In this document: positions 1 to 9,598 of the stretch, piece by piece | Layout: every line of letters begins with the position of its first letter | How positions within the stretch are numbered: the first letter of the stretch is position 1 | Assembly (NCBI GenBank): GCA_048499435.1 | Contig: JASNZW010000001.1 | Coordinates: 930,001-994,000 of the forward strand | Length of the DNA stretch: 64,000 nucleotides | Reading direction: 5' to 3' | Source: DAOTWC01 sp048499435 | GTDB lineage: Bacteria > Chloroflexota > Anaerolineae > Aggregatilineales > Phototrophicaceae | Translations under genes and position numbers: made by a program | Notes under the pieces: generated by a model | Told to the model about the DNA's origin: nothing | The model's database searches: none | The model's input: the letters and a program-made list of their open reading frames with translations, nothing else

Positions 1-44
1 TGGAGGACGCCCAGGATTACACCATCGTTATCGAAGTGCTGTAA
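1..44 (+). CDS. 3' end of a gene cut by the window edge
   Basis: The window opens inside a reading frame that ends with TAA at 42-44. The last residues read EDAQDYTIVIEVL. This is too short to assign a family. It is followed by an AT-richer gap before the next gene on the same strand. Confidence 0.5.
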   Translation, partial: EDAQDYTIVIEVL

Positions 45-160
45 CGCCTGCCGCGCGCCAGATTTAGATAAATTTCACACGCTTTCAACACAAAATCGGG
101 AAGCGTTGTCTTACAATTAATTCAAAGACAGCCGCAGCAGCGCGCACGAGGTTTCAGCCG

Positions 161-724
161 GTGACAGCCTTCCTCTATCCCGCCCGCCTTATCGTCTCTG
201 AAGACCGCTGCCTGCCCACCGCGCCCGCGGCGGGGTTTCAGCCATTTCTGCGGGATGGCGCGCGCGCCGCGCCGGGCACAGCCGCGCCCACCCCGGAACA
301 GCTCGCCTTCGCGCTGGGCCAGGTGACCGCCGCCGCGGTGCTGCCGCCGCTGACGCCGCTGGCCTGCGGCAGCGACCTGCTGGCGTACAGTGTGCCGCTG
401 AGCGCGCGGCTGGAGGCCGCCTTCCTGCGCGATCTGGCGCTGGTGCTGGCGCAGCGGGGGCACGACCTGGGCTGGACCAAAACCAGTGGGACCACGTACC
501 TGAGCGTGATCGGCGCGGGCGTGGCCGTGTGCGTTGACACCGCGCCGGGCGCGGAAACGCTGTGCCTGCGCTATGACAGCGCGCTGGAAACCGAGCTGTT
601 CCACGCCGGGCGCGCCGCCGATCTGCCGCGCAGCCGGCTGTTTCTGCAAACCGCCCTCTACGAGCAGGTAAACGCGCTGCTGGCCGCCGTGCGCGAGCAG
701 GTGTGGCGCTGGCTGTGCGCCTGA
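161..724 (+). CDS. hypothetical protein, 187 aa
   Basis: I do not recognise this protein. It starts with GTG, chosen because GAGG lies about nine bases upstream. It is rich in Ala and Leu, has no convincing signal peptide or membrane segment, and mixes likely helix (residues about 80-95) with short strand-like stretches such as GTTYLSVIGAGVAVCVD. It stands alone: the next gene is convergent and a bidirectional hairpin separates the two. The opposite strand is also open across this region, as is usual at this GC content, but those frames lack a ribosome binding site and give Arg-rich low-complexity peptides, so the plus strand is preferred. Confidence 0.55.
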   Translation: MTAFLYPARLIVSEDRCLPTAPAAGFQPFLRDGARAAPGTAAPTPEQLAFALGQVTAAAVLPPLTPLACGSDLLAYSVPLSARLEAAFLRDLALVLAQRGHDLGWTKTSGTTYLSVIGAGVAVCVDTAPGAETLCLRYDSALETELFHAGRAADLPRSRLFLQTALYEQVNALLAAVREQVWRWLCA

Positions 725-751
725 ACGCGCGCTGACTGTTTTCAAAACGCA

Positions 752-778
752 AAAGGCACAGCGCGCTGCTGTGCCTTT
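752..778. terminator. bidirectional intrinsic terminator
   Basis: A perfect 11-bp stem (AAAGGCACAGC at 752-762 with GCTGTGCCTTT at 768-778) encloses a five-base loop between two convergent genes. A short A run on the left and a T run on the right let it serve both strands. Confidence 0.75.
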
Positions 779-834
779 GTCCTTGTCGTGATCGCCGCGC
801 CGGCCCTGGCGAACGGCCGAGCGCCGGCTGTTGT

Positions 835-1662
835 TTACTGGCCGCAGCCCGCGCCAGCGTCCAGGTATGTCTCGCTGGCCCAGCCCTGCGTGTTCTCAAA
901 AACCACGCGGAACCAGCCCGGCGTGTACTCGGTCGCCGTGTAGCTGGTGCGGTACGGCAGCCGGGCGATGACCGCGCTGCTGGTGTCCGGCGCGGCGCGC
1001 AGGCGCACGGTGCGGAGCACCGTTACGCGGCAGTTGGCGAGCTGGCCGGGCGTCACAGTTATCGCCGGCGGGGTGGTGCTGGTCCCGGCGCTGGCGTCCG
1101 TGCCCGTGCTGGCGCCAGCGGACACGCCGGCGGCGGCTGCCCCGGCGGCCGCCCCAGCGCTGGGGTTGGTCGCGCCGGGCGCGATCACCGGCTTGGCCCC
1201 ATCAAGCGGCTGGCCAGTCACCGGGTCCAGGTGATAGGAGTCCTCAAAGCCACGATACCACACAATAATGTAGGGCGTGCCGTCGGCAAAGAAGGTGTTA
1301 AGCTGAAATTCGCCGGTAGTCAGCCGCGACAGCACGACCTGCTGGCCGTTGTAGGGGTTGACCGCCTCGGCCAGCACCTGGTTCTGCGCTGTCGGGATCG
1401 GCGCGTCGCGCGGCACAGAGAAGATCGGCCAGCCGGGGGCTGCGCCCTGGTTCGGCTGGAGCACCGAAATAGCGCTGCCCTGGAAATAGATAATCACCGG
1501 CGCGCCGCAGTCGCGCGGCGGGCGGTTGTTGATGCGCCCGTCGTTGACGCAGCGCAGGTCGCGGTTCTGCCCCAGCGCGGCCCCGGCGCTCAGCGCCAGC
1601 AGAGCGAACAGCGTTAACAGCGCCAGCAGGCGCGGACCAGTCCTAAGCGCAGAGCGTTTCAT
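835..1662 (-). CDS. secreted bacterial SH3-domain protein
   Basis: A 275-aa exported protein. The start at 1662 is chosen over a longer frame because AAGGAG lies seven bases upstream and the protein then opens with a classical signal peptide (MKRSALRTGP, then a Leu/Ala core ending ALGQ). The middle (about 30-160) has paired Cys and aromatic residues and is unrecognised. An Ala/Gly/Ser/Thr-rich linker (about 165-205) leads to a C-terminal SH3b-like domain with a TVRLRAAPDTSS-like start and a GWASETYL-like end. SH3b domains bind peptidoglycan or peptides outside the cell. It is probably monocistronic and convergent with the preceding gene. Confidence 0.75.
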   Translation of the reverse strand: MKRSALRTGPRLLALLTLFALLALSAGAALGQNRDLRCVNDGRINNRPPRDCGAPVIIYFQGSAISVLQPNQGAAPGWPIFSVPRDAPIPTAQNQVLAEAVNPYNGQQVVLSRLTTGEFQLNTFFADGTPYIIVWYRGFEDSYHLDPVTGQPLDGAKPVIAPGATNPSAGAAAGAAAAGVSAGASTGTDASAGTSTTPPAITVTPGQLANCRVTVLRTVRLRAAPDTSSAVIARLPYRTSYTATEYTPGWFRVVFENTQGWASETYLDAGAGCGQ

Positions 1663-1751
1663 CGAAAATCTCCTTGAAACACAATCTGTCATGCTAACCT
1701 GGATTATCCCGCATCCGCGGCGGCTTGTCAAAACAGGATTGCGCCCGCTGC

Positions 1752-3332
1752 TCACGGCGCGCGCTGGTACAGGCGCATGCCTGTGCCGTAAAAGTCGGTG
1801 GGGATTTCGTACACCAGCGTGTACGCGGCCTGAAAACGCGGGTCGCGCGCCAGGCCCAGGCGCACAGCGGCTTCCATCGCCACCAGGAAATCCGGCAGCG
1901 TGTCGAAAACAAGCTGCGGCGGGATAGCGTAGTTCTGGTCCTCCGGGATCAGCGCCGGGTCCAGCGGGTAGTAAGCGGACATGTCCGGCGTGACCAGCCC
2001 AACGGTGTCCACGATGTAGGCGCGCGTGAAGTAGCCGATCACGCCGATGTCGCCGGCGGCGACGCGCGTCTGCGGCGTCACGCCGAAGTCGTCAACCAGC
2101 CGCTCGGCTATCTGCCGGTAGTACAGCTCAATCAGATGCCAGGCCATCTTCGGCGCGGGCCGGTCGGCTCCGTGATCGGGGTGCAGCGTCCAGCCGCTGA
2201 GCGTGGCCGCGCCCCACAGCAGCGCCAGCGCCGCCAGCGCCGCCGGGGCGATCTTCCAGCCGGGCCGGGTGGCCTGCGCCGCGTCCACCAGCGCCCACAC
2301 GCCCGCCAGCACGCCCAGCATGAGCGCGGGCAGCGGCGGCGCGATATACCAGCGGAAAATCAGCGGGTTAGCCAGCGAGAAAGCCGCCATATACAGCCAG
2401 GGGTACAGCAGAAATGGCAGCAGGCGCGGCAAACGGCGCGCCGTAAACAGCAGCCCGATGATCGTCAGCGGCAGGTACAGCGCGATGCCGGCCAGCGCCC
2501 CCGGCGCGCCGAACAGGTCATACTCAGAGAACGGCGTCGGGTAGAACTGGAGCAGGCGCAGGAAGGCCGCGCCGGGCGGCTGGTTATAGGCGACGGTTTT
2601 GGCCCCCAGCGAATTTGGCACCGGCGAGCCAAAATAGCCCCAGGCGAACAGCGTCCAGGGCAGCGCCACCAGCGCCGCCGCCAGCCAGGTGCGCCAGGGC
2701 AGGCGCTCTGCCAGCGGCCCGCCGCGCCCGCGCCGCCACGCCTCACCGAGCTGCCACAGCAGCAGCGGCGCGATCCACAGCAGCGAGTCAACGCGCGTGA
2801 GATACCCCAGCCCAACAAACACGCCGGTCCACAGCGGGCGGCCCGTAACGTGCATGTACGTCGCCGCCACCAGCCACAGGATCGCCACGCTGGTTTCCAT
2901 GCCGCCGACGGCAAACGTCACGCTCACCGGGGCCAGCGCCCACAGCGCGCCCAGCAGCGCCCCCGCCCACACATTCCCCGTGAGGCGGCGCACAATAAGC
3001 AGCAGCAGCGCCGCCGTCGCCGCGTCGGCCAGCGCGCTGACCGTCAGCGCGTACCAGGGGAAGCTCTCCGCGCCAGCCCCGAAAACGCCGCCAGCGGCGG
3101 CCATCAGCAGCGTGAACAGCGGCGTGGTCGTGCCCAGCGTCTGCGCGCCGGGATTGTAGACGAAGCCGACCCCCTCCACGACGTTGCGGCTGTAGCGGAA
3201 CGTGATGAAAGCGTCGTCAATGGTGCGCGGGGCGGGCAGCGCCCGCGCCAGCAGCGCCAGCGCCACCACAACAGCGACCAGCAGCGCGTCGCGGCGGCAG
3301 GTGGCCCGCGCGGGGATCAGAACTGAAGTCAT
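1752..3332 (-). CDS. GT-C-type membrane glycosyltransferase-like protein
   Basis: A 526-aa protein with about 10-12 hydrophobic segments and a C-terminal soluble part. The first extracytoplasmic loop carries DDAFITFRYSRN followed by a Gly-rich FVYNPG motif. Acidic Asp-Asp or Asp-Glu in this loop is the hallmark of GT-C enzymes that transfer sugars from polyprenyl-phosphate donors (arabinofuranosyl- and mannosyltransferase-like families). The start has GGTGAG six bases upstream. The C-terminal 150 residues include DDFGV, GDIGVIGYFT and VDTVGLV, typical of the family's periplasmic end. The actual donor and acceptor cannot be told. It lies downstream of another large membrane protein on the same strand. 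Confidence 0.75.
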   Translation of the reverse strand: MTSVLIPARATCRRDALLVAVVVALALLARALPAPRTIDDAFITFRYSRNVVEGVGFVYNPGAQTLGTTTPLFTLLMAAAGGVFGAGAESFPWYALTVSALADAATAALLLLIVRRLTGNVWAGALLGALWALAPVSVTFAVGGMETSVAILWLVAATYMHVTGRPLWTGVFVGLGYLTRVDSLLWIAPLLLWQLGEAWRRGRGGPLAERLPWRTWLAAALVALPWTLFAWGYFGSPVPNSLGAKTVAYNQPPGAAFLRLLQFYPTPFSEYDLFGAPGALAGIALYLPLTIIGLLFTARRLPRLLPFLLYPWLYMAAFSLANPLIFRWYIAPPLPALMLGVLAGVWALVDAAQATRPGWKIAPAALAALALLWGAATLSGWTLHPDHGADRPAPKMAWHLIELYYRQIAERLVDDFGVTPQTRVAAGDIGVIGYFTRAYIVDTVGLVTPDMSAYYPLDPALIPEDQNYAIPPQLVFDTLPDFLVAMEAAVRLGLARDPRFQAAYTLVYEIPTDFYGTGMRLYQRAP

Positions 3333-3454
3333 AGTTTACTCACCGCCAGCGCCTGCTGGTCATAGCTAACAACCGCCCCTTTATCAACAAACGCCAATGC
3401 GCCAGCACCCAGTCTAAAGGGAATTGGCGGCAGAAAGCAAGAACAGCGCACAGT

Positions 3455-6400
3455 TCACGGGGCAGCGGCCCAGGTTTCCAACAGCAGGCTGTCGGCGTTC
3501 ACGCGGCTGTCCGCCGGGCTGACCGGCAGGCGCGTCAGGTCGGCCAGCCGGTACAGGCCGGCGCGCAGCTCGCAGGGGCCAGCCGGGGCGGCGTCCCAGG
3601 CCAGCGGGTGCGCGTCCGCGATAACCGCGCCCGGCCGCCACTGGTCGGTGGGATAGCGCCCGTCCACCGGGGCCAGGTCGCGCTGCGCGACCGGCGCGCC
3701 GCCGCACACCAGGTGGACGAACACCTGGTACGGCTCCGCCGGCGGCGTGTCGGCGCGCCAGTAGAGCGTCACGTCCAGGCCGCCCGGCCGGGCGGCGACC
3801 TCATAAGCCGCCAGCGCGATGTCGCCGCCAAAACGGTAGCCGGACAGCGCGGCGGACGCGGGGATGTCCGCCGACGCGGGCCGGTTGAGCGTCAGCGGCG
3901 CGGTGAGCGGCGCGGCGGTCAGCAGCGGGCTGTAGCGCGGCTCGACAAACGCCAGCGCCGGCGTTAACGGCGGGACGCCGCCGCTGAGCGCGACGGTCAC
4001 GGGCGCGCGCACCAGCGCGCCGTCAACAGCCAGCGCGGGCGCGTCCGTCAGGCCGTAAACCGCGCCGCTGGCCGCGTCCAGGGCGGCGGCGCGCCACGTC
4101 TGCGGCGGGTAAGCGCCGTGCGGCGTGGGGTCGCCGTAGGCCGCCCACAGCGTCAGCGCGGACTCGTCGCCGCCGCGTTCGATCTGCGGCCCGACGGCGA
4201 ACAGCGCCCCGGCGTCGTAGAGCGCCAGCAGCGACACCAGCACCGGGAACGGCGTGTCGTGCTCAGCGGCCCACAGCGCGGCCAGCTCAGCGCGCACCGC
4301 CGCCGCGTCGTCAGCGCGCCCGGCCGCCGCCAGCGCGGCAGCCAGGAACCAGCGCCCGGCCAGCGGCGCGCCGTTCGCGGCAGCGTTTTGAAAGTGCGCA
4401 CGGGCGTCAGCGGGCTGGCCCGCGCGCGCCGCGACCTCGCCCTGCAGCAGGTGATACGCCCCGGCGGCGCTGTTGTGCGCCCAGCGGTCCGGGTGAACGG
4501 CGGCGTTCGGCGCGTACCAGTCCGGGTCGAGCGCCGGGCGCAGCCGCGCCAGCGCGCCGTCCAGGTCGCCCAGCGCCAGCGCCAGCGCGGCGGCGGCGGT
4601 CAGGTCGCGCGGGCTGACATCCGTCTCAGGCAGCGCGTCCAGCAGGGCCAGCGCCGTCTGCCACTCGTCAGCGTAGGCCAGCAGCGCGGCGCGGCGGCGC
4701 TGCGCGTCCGGCTGGCCGTAATCCGCGAGCTGCGCCCAGGCCGCGCTGCCGCCGGTGACCGTCTCGATAACGGCCTGGCGCGCCGCCGGCTGGGCGGTGA
4801 GCGCGGCGAAAAACGGTGGCGTCAGCAGGTCGCGGGCCGCCAGCGCCCGCCGCGCCGGGTCAGCGCCGGCCAGCGCGGCCAGCAGCGGCGCGGCGGCGTC
4901 ATCCACGTTCAGCCGCTGGCGCGTGTGGGCCAGCGCGCTGGCGTACAGATACACGTCTGGCTGCTGCGCGTGGAGCGCCGCCCACAGCGGCAGCGCCTGC
5001 TGGTCAGCCCCCATCAGCAAGTAGGTGAAGGCCAGCCCGGCCAGCGCGCGCGGGTCGGCAGGGTCCTCGTCCAGGCGCGCGGCCCACGCGCGGCTGAGCG
5101 GCTCCCAACGGGCGCGATCGCCGTCGCGCGCCAGGTCGAAACCGTCACGGCCCCAGCGCGGCCAGGCTGTTTCGGCGTAAAGCGCGTTCATCTGGCCGTA
5201 GAGCGCGTCGAGCGCGTCGGCCTCGCCGCCCGGCGCGACCGCGAACAGCAGGTAGCCCGCCGCGGTGTCCAGCGGGCGGAAGCGCTGCGGCTGCGCCAGC
5301 AGCTGCGGCAGGCGCGTGTCGTCCGCCGTCGCCACGATGTGCGTCACGCCCCACTCGGCTATATACGCCTGGTCAGCGCTGTCCAGCCAGGGCGCGTATG
5401 GCGCGGCCTCATTAAAGAAGCGCAGCGTGCCCCCGCTGCCGGGGTTCAGCCGCCCGCCGGTGATGAACGTGCGCGGCACGCTCTCGATGATAAAGTTGGC
5501 GCTGACGCTGGGCGAGAGAATCACGCTGCGCTGGCCGGCGGGCAGGTGGCGCGCCAGCATATCCACCAGCAGCCGGTCGGCCTCGGTCATGTCGCGCCCC
5601 TGCTGCATGGCGTTGGAGGCGCGAATCTGGTCGCGGGCGCTGGCCGGGATGGGGAACGGCTCGAACAGCAGCGCCAGCATCAGCGCCGCCAGCGCGGCGG
5701 GCGCGCCCCAGGCGATCAGCGCCGGGGGCACGCGGCGGCGCTCCAGCCAGCGCAGCGCGCAGTCGAGCGCGCAGCCCCACGCCAGCCCGACCGGCACAAC
5801 GTGGATCGTGCCCCACACCGCCTCGACAGTCACCAGGCGCGTGAACAGCGCCGACACGCCGGGCAGGAACAGCAGCAGCAGCGCCGCGCCGGTCGCGCCA
5901 ACCAGGTACTGCGCCGCCAGGCTGCGCCGCCAGGCCGGGGCAGCCGCCAGCGCCAGCAGCGCCGCCAGCGTCAGCGCCGGGTGATAAAACACGCTTTCCG
6001 GGTGAACGACCGTCGTCGTGCCCAGCAGCGGCAGCGTCACCTCAGCGAAGCGGAAGCCGCGAAACGTCAGCGGCGCGGCGTCGGCGGCGGTCGCGGCCAG
6101 CATGCGCTCAGTGAGGGCGATCGCGGGGGTGCGCGCCTGCCGCTGCGCAAGCGGCAGCGCGGCCACGACCGCCAGCACCAGCACCAGCCCGCCCGCCCAC
6201 AGCAGCCGCGCCCGCGTGGGGCGCGCCAGCAGCCACAGCAGGGCGGCAGCGCCCAGGCTGATCAGCAGCAGCAGCGCCTGGCGCGGGTGGGCGCTGGCCG
6301 TCGCCAGCCCGACCAGCAGCAGCAGCGCCAGGTCGGCGCGGCGCGGCGCGCGCAGAAACGCCAGCCCGGTGAAAATCCCCAACGGCAGCAGCAGCGCCGT

Positions 6401-7276
6401 CGAGAAGGTGCGCAGCGTGTTGAGCTGCACCAGCGCATACTGGCCAACGGCCAGCACATTGGGCACGTAAACCAGCGTGTCCAGCGTCAGCAGGCCGACC
6501 AGCGTGTAGGCGGCGGCGCTGAGCGCGGCGGCGCGCTCGCTGCCGGTGGCGGCGTAGGCCAACGCGAACACCGCCAGCGGCACAGCCCAGGCCAGCAGCG
6601 GGCTGAGGTGATGCCAGATGAGGTCGGCGGCGGGCACGCCGGTCTGCCACACCCAGGCGGCGTGGTTGTACGTCCAGCCGTCCACCGCGCCGCGCGGGTC
6701 GCCCGGCGTGGTGATCCGCCGGTCAAGCACGGCGGGGTCGTCAGGGTCGCGCGCCAGCCAGTCCGCCTGGGCGATAAACACAGTCTGGTCCTCGTAGCCG
6801 CTGAAGCGGAAGCGGCTGCGTTCGACGCTGACGCCGGTCACAAGCAGACAGCACAGCGCCAGCAGCGCGCACAGCGGCAGGCGCGCGCGCGTCAGCCGCC
6901 AGGAAGCCACCCCTAAGGGCGGCGCGGGGGGCAGCGGGCGCAGCAGCGCCAGCGCCAGCATGACGGCGTGCAGCAGCAGGATGTACACGGCGACCGGCAG
7001 CGCCAACAGGCGGGCCGCCATGCCCAGGCACACCGTCAGCCCCAGCCCGGCGGCCAGCGCCCACATTATACGCGCGACCGGCTGCGGCTCCGCCAGGCGG
7101 CCCAGCGCGCGCGCCAGCAGCGCGCCCGGCAGCAGCGTCTGGAACAGCGCGACGAACACCAGCGCCGCCAGCGTCCCGTTCAGCGGGCCGGCGCGCAGCA
7201 GCGCAAACAGCAGCGAGAGCGCCACCAGCGCGCCCCAGCGCAGCCGGGGTGAGGTTGTGAGAAGGGTTGTTCGCAT
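3455..7276 (-). CDS. large multi-spanning membrane protein with TPR-like tail
   Basis: About 1273 aa. The first ~550 residues hold roughly 14 hydrophobic helices, resembling GT-C or O-antigen-polymerase-like membrane proteins; an early loop has the acidic FSGYEDQTVF. The central ~450 residues are soluble, Ala-rich helical pairs that look like TPR units (for example ALAGLAFTYLLMGADQQALP and the region with YHLLQGEVAARAGQPADA). The last ~250 residues are probably a beta-sandwich (VAARPGGLDVTLYWRAD, YQVFVHLV). The ATG at 7276 is preferred to a GTG six codons upstream, but neither has a strong ribosome site. The function is unknown; surface polysaccharide assembly is a guess from the N-terminal layout. 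Confidence 0.7.
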   Translation of the reverse strand: MRTTLLTTSPRLRWGALVALSLLFALLRAGPLNGTLAALVFVALFQTLLPGALLARALGRLAEPQPVARIMWALAAGLGLTVCLGMAARLLALPVAVYILLLHAVMLALALLRPLPPAPPLGVASWRLTRARLPLCALLALCCLLVTGVSVERSRFRFSGYEDQTVFIAQADWLARDPDDPAVLDRRITTPGDPRGAVDGWTYNHAAWVWQTGVPAADLIWHHLSPLLAWAVPLAVFALAYAATGSERAAALSAAAYTLVGLLTLDTLVYVPNVLAVGQYALVQLNTLRTFSTALLLPLGIFTGLAFLRAPRRADLALLLLVGLATASAHPRQALLLLISLGAAALLWLLARPTRARLLWAGGLVLVLAVVAALPLAQRQARTPAIALTERMLAATAADAAPLTFRGFRFAEVTLPLLGTTTVVHPESVFYHPALTLAALLALAAAPAWRRSLAAQYLVGATGAALLLLFLPGVSALFTRLVTVEAVWGTIHVVPVGLAWGCALDCALRWLERRRVPPALIAWGAPAALAALMLALLFEPFPIPASARDQIRASNAMQQGRDMTEADRLLVDMLARHLPAGQRSVILSPSVSANFIIESVPRTFITGGRLNPGSGGTLRFFNEAAPYAPWLDSADQAYIAEWGVTHIVATADDTRLPQLLAQPQRFRPLDTAAGYLLFAVAPGGEADALDALYGQMNALYAETAWPRWGRDGFDLARDGDRARWEPLSRAWAARLDEDPADPRALAGLAFTYLLMGADQQALPLWAALHAQQPDVYLYASALAHTRQRLNVDDAAAPLLAALAGADPARRALAARDLLTPPFFAALTAQPAARQAVIETVTGGSAAWAQLADYGQPDAQRRRAALLAYADEWQTALALLDALPETDVSPRDLTAAAALALALGDLDGALARLRPALDPDWYAPNAAVHPDRWAHNSAAGAYHLLQGEVAARAGQPADARAHFQNAAANGAPLAGRWFLAAALAAAGRADDAAAVRAELAALWAAEHDTPFPVLVSLLALYDAGALFAVGPQIERGGDESALTLWAAYGDPTPHGAYPPQTWRAAALDAASGAVYGLTDAPALAVDGALVRAPVTVALSGGVPPLTPALAFVEPRYSPLLTAAPLTAPLTLNRPASADIPASAALSGYRFGGDIALAAYEVAARPGGLDVTLYWRADTPPAEPYQVFVHLVCGGAPVAQRDLAPVDGRYPTDQWRPGAVIADAHPLAWDAAPAGPCELRAGLYRLADLTRLPVSPADSRVNADSLLLETWAAAP

Positions 7277-7326
7277 GGGGGCTAATGCTACCACACCACG
7301 GCGCCGCTCGCGGGGGGTAAAGCAGC

Positions 7327-7364
7327 GCGGCGCGCGGCCCCTGTCCTGTCGGGCCGCGCGCCGC
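7327..7364 (-). terminator. GC-rich hairpin, likely terminator of the DUF5666-like gene
   Basis: A 14-bp perfect stem (7327-7340 with 7351-7364) around a ten-base loop, 28 bases beyond the stop codon of the gene ending at 7392. There is no strong T tract, only a TTT a little further on the minus strand. Confidence 0.55.
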
Positions 7365-7391
7365 CGGTGCGTGTCAGATGTTCAGCGCCGG

Positions 7392-8150
<759 letters not shown>

Positions 8151-8417
8151 GTTGCTGCTCCTTTATCTAGCTATCCATTCACCGGGCAGCGCAGCCGCGC
8201 GCCGCCGGTGATTGCCTATAACGACCGGGAAACCGGGAAAAAGTTGCGCGGGCCGGGCAAATTCCCTGACGCCGGCGGCGCGCGGCCAGCCGCTGAACCA
8301 TAATAAACCGTTATTTTTGGACAAAGTTCACAAGTCTTATACAACAACCTGGATAATTCGGCGTATGATGCAAATAAGTCCGTTCGGTAAGATACGGTAA
8401 GGTAAAGGAACGCTGTC

Positions 8418-8927
8418 GTGATGAACGCCTGTCCGCGCTGTGGTTATAAAAACCGTCCGGGGGTGCTGCTGTGTGAGGGCTGCGGTCACAGCCTGCACGG
8501 GGCCGAGACGCAGGTTACGCGGCAGATGAGCGAGCAGGAAATGATAGGCCGCGCCGGCGCGGTGGAGCGCGGCACGGCGCATTTCCACGAGGGCGCGTCG
8601 GTGATCCTGCGCATTGTGGAGGCGGCGGAAGCGGTGGTTTTCCGCCCCACCAAACCGACCGTGCTGGGCCGGGTTAGCCCCAGCAACCCGCGCAAGCCCG
8701 ACATTGACCTGCGCGAATACCGCGCCTACGAAAAAGGCGTGTCCTGCTACCACGCGACGATCTACGTTTACGAACACGACCTGGTGATCGCCGACCTGGG
8801 CAGCACCAACGGCACGTACCTCAACGGCCAGCGGCTGGTGCCGCACCAGCGCCAGGTGCTGCACGACGGCGACGAGATCCGCCTGAGCAACCTGGTGGCG
8901 CGGGTGTACTTCAAAAACCCAAATTAG
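8418..8927 (+). CDS. zinc-ribbon and FHA-domain protein
   Basis: About 169 aa. The N-terminus is a four-Cys zinc ribbon (CPRCGYKN then CEGCGHSL). A linker leads to a forkhead-associated domain from about residue 75, with the motifs LGRV, GVSCYHATI (the canonical SRxH Ser-Arg is changed to Ser-Cys-Tyr-His) and STNGTYLNG. FHA domains bind phosphothreonine, so this is a probable reader of Ser/Thr kinase signalling in the cytoplasm. Start codons GTG (8418) and ATG (8421) are adjacent; AAAGGA just upstream suits either. A 267-base gap precedes it. An atypical kinase-like and a PP2C-like protein occur elsewhere in the window, but no direct link is visible. Confidence 0.85.
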   Translation: MMNACPRCGYKNRPGVLLCEGCGHSLHGAETQVTRQMSEQEMIGRAGAVERGTAHFHEGASVILRIVEAAEAVVFRPTKPTVLGRVSPSNPRKPDIDLREYRAYEKGVSCYHATIYVYEHDLVIADLGSTNGTYLNGQRLVPHQRQVLHDGDEIRLSNLVARVYFKNPN

Positions 8928-8944
8928 AAAAGCTGGCCGCCGCC

Positions 8945-9154
8945 CTAATAACCACCCAGCCCTGCCAGCCCATAAAGCAGCGCAGTACGCAGCGCAATAA
9001 ACAGCACAAACAGCAGTATCGCAGTAAAGAGCAGCCCGACCAGGCCGAGCAGCAGCCACAGCAGCGTGTTCCAGCCCGCCAGCCGCGCGCGCCTGCCGGA
9101 ATCAAACGCTTTACTGACCACCTCGGCGATCTCATCATTCGGTTCGTGGACCAT
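8945..9154 (-). CDS. small membrane protein, 69 aa
   Basis: A short acidic N-terminus (MVHEPNDEIAEVV) is followed by two hydrophobic segments (about residues 27-47 and 48-66) rich in Leu, Phe and Gly. GGTGAGGTG stands seven to ten bases before the ATG. It is convergent with the FHA gene, only 17 bases apart, and divergent from the feo operon. The family is not recognised. A longer frame on the same strand overlaps it but lacks this ribosome site. Confidence 0.5.
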   Translation of the reverse strand: MVHEPNDEIAEVVSKAFDSGRRARLAGWNTLLWLLLGLVGLLFTAILLFVLFIALRTALLYGLAGLGGY

Positions 9155-9259
9155 CTCGCCAACACCTCACCGCGCCGCCAGGGCGTCATCTGTATGCGTA
9201 TCATACCATAGAGTGCCCCCAGTTTGGCCGGTTTCGCCCGCCGCCGCGCTTTTGCCCCC

Positions 9260-9288
9260 TTGACAATTTATTTAGACGTACCTAAAAT
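9260..9288 (+). promoter_or_regulatory. feo promoter with DtxR/MntR-like operator
   Basis: TTGACA at 9260-9265 and TAAAAT at 9283-9288 are separated by exactly 17 bases, a near-consensus housekeeping promoter. The spacer and -10 box contain the imperfect palindrome TTTAGACGTACCTAAA (9271-9286). This resembles operators of iron- or manganese-sensing DtxR/IdeR/MntR repressors. Its position would let a metal-loaded repressor block polymerase, which fits control of the ferrous-iron genes that follow 35 bases downstream. Confidence 0.7.
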
Positions 9289-9322
9289 AAATGTTGTCAT
9301 CGTACTGTATCAGAGGTTCGGG

Positions 9323-9598
9323 ATGGTTCAAAACGGAACAACCTTACGCACCCTGGACCAGCTCGCGCCGGGCGAGAGCGCCATTGTGGTCGAACTCGCC
9401 AGCGCCGGGCCGAACCGCCGCCGGCTGATGGACCTGGGCATCCTGCCCGGCACGCGCATTACGGCGGCGCTGCGCAGCCCCCTGGGCGACCCGACGGCTT
9501 ACGACGTGCGCGGGGCGCTGATCGCGCTGCGCCGGGCGCAAGCCCGCGAAATCACCGTTGAACCGGCCGCACCTCAACCCGCTGGAGAGCAACAATGA
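9323..9598 (+). CDS. feoA: FeoA ferrous iron transport accessory protein
   Basis: A 91-aa SH3-fold protein of the FeoA family. The start at ATG 9323 has AGAGG six bases upstream; a longer frame would begin inside the promoter. The family pattern is clear: an N-terminal TLDQLAPGESAIVVEL strand pair, then RRRLMDLGILPGTRI, and a C-terminal GALIALRRAQAREI strand. FeoA acts with the membrane protein FeoB in Fe2+ uptake, probably at its cytoplasmic face. Its stop overlaps the start of the FeoB GTPase gene by four bases, so translation is probably coupled. Confidence 0.93.
   Translation: MVQNGTTLRTLDQLAPGESAIVVELASAGPNRRRLMDLGILPGTRITAALRSPLGDPTAYDVRGALIALRRAQAREITVEPAAPQPAGEQQ

Noticed and set aside
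1725..3326. A 533-codon plus-strand frame opposite the GT-C-like protein
   Set aside because: Same reason: Arg/Gln-rich low complexity, and the minus-strand product has the DDAFITFRYS motif and membrane helices.
4118..6916. A 932-codon open frame on the plus strand opposite the large membrane protein
   Set aside because: It is a GC-driven shadow: the product is Arg/Gln/Gly-rich with no domains or ribosome site, while the minus strand encodes clear membrane helices.
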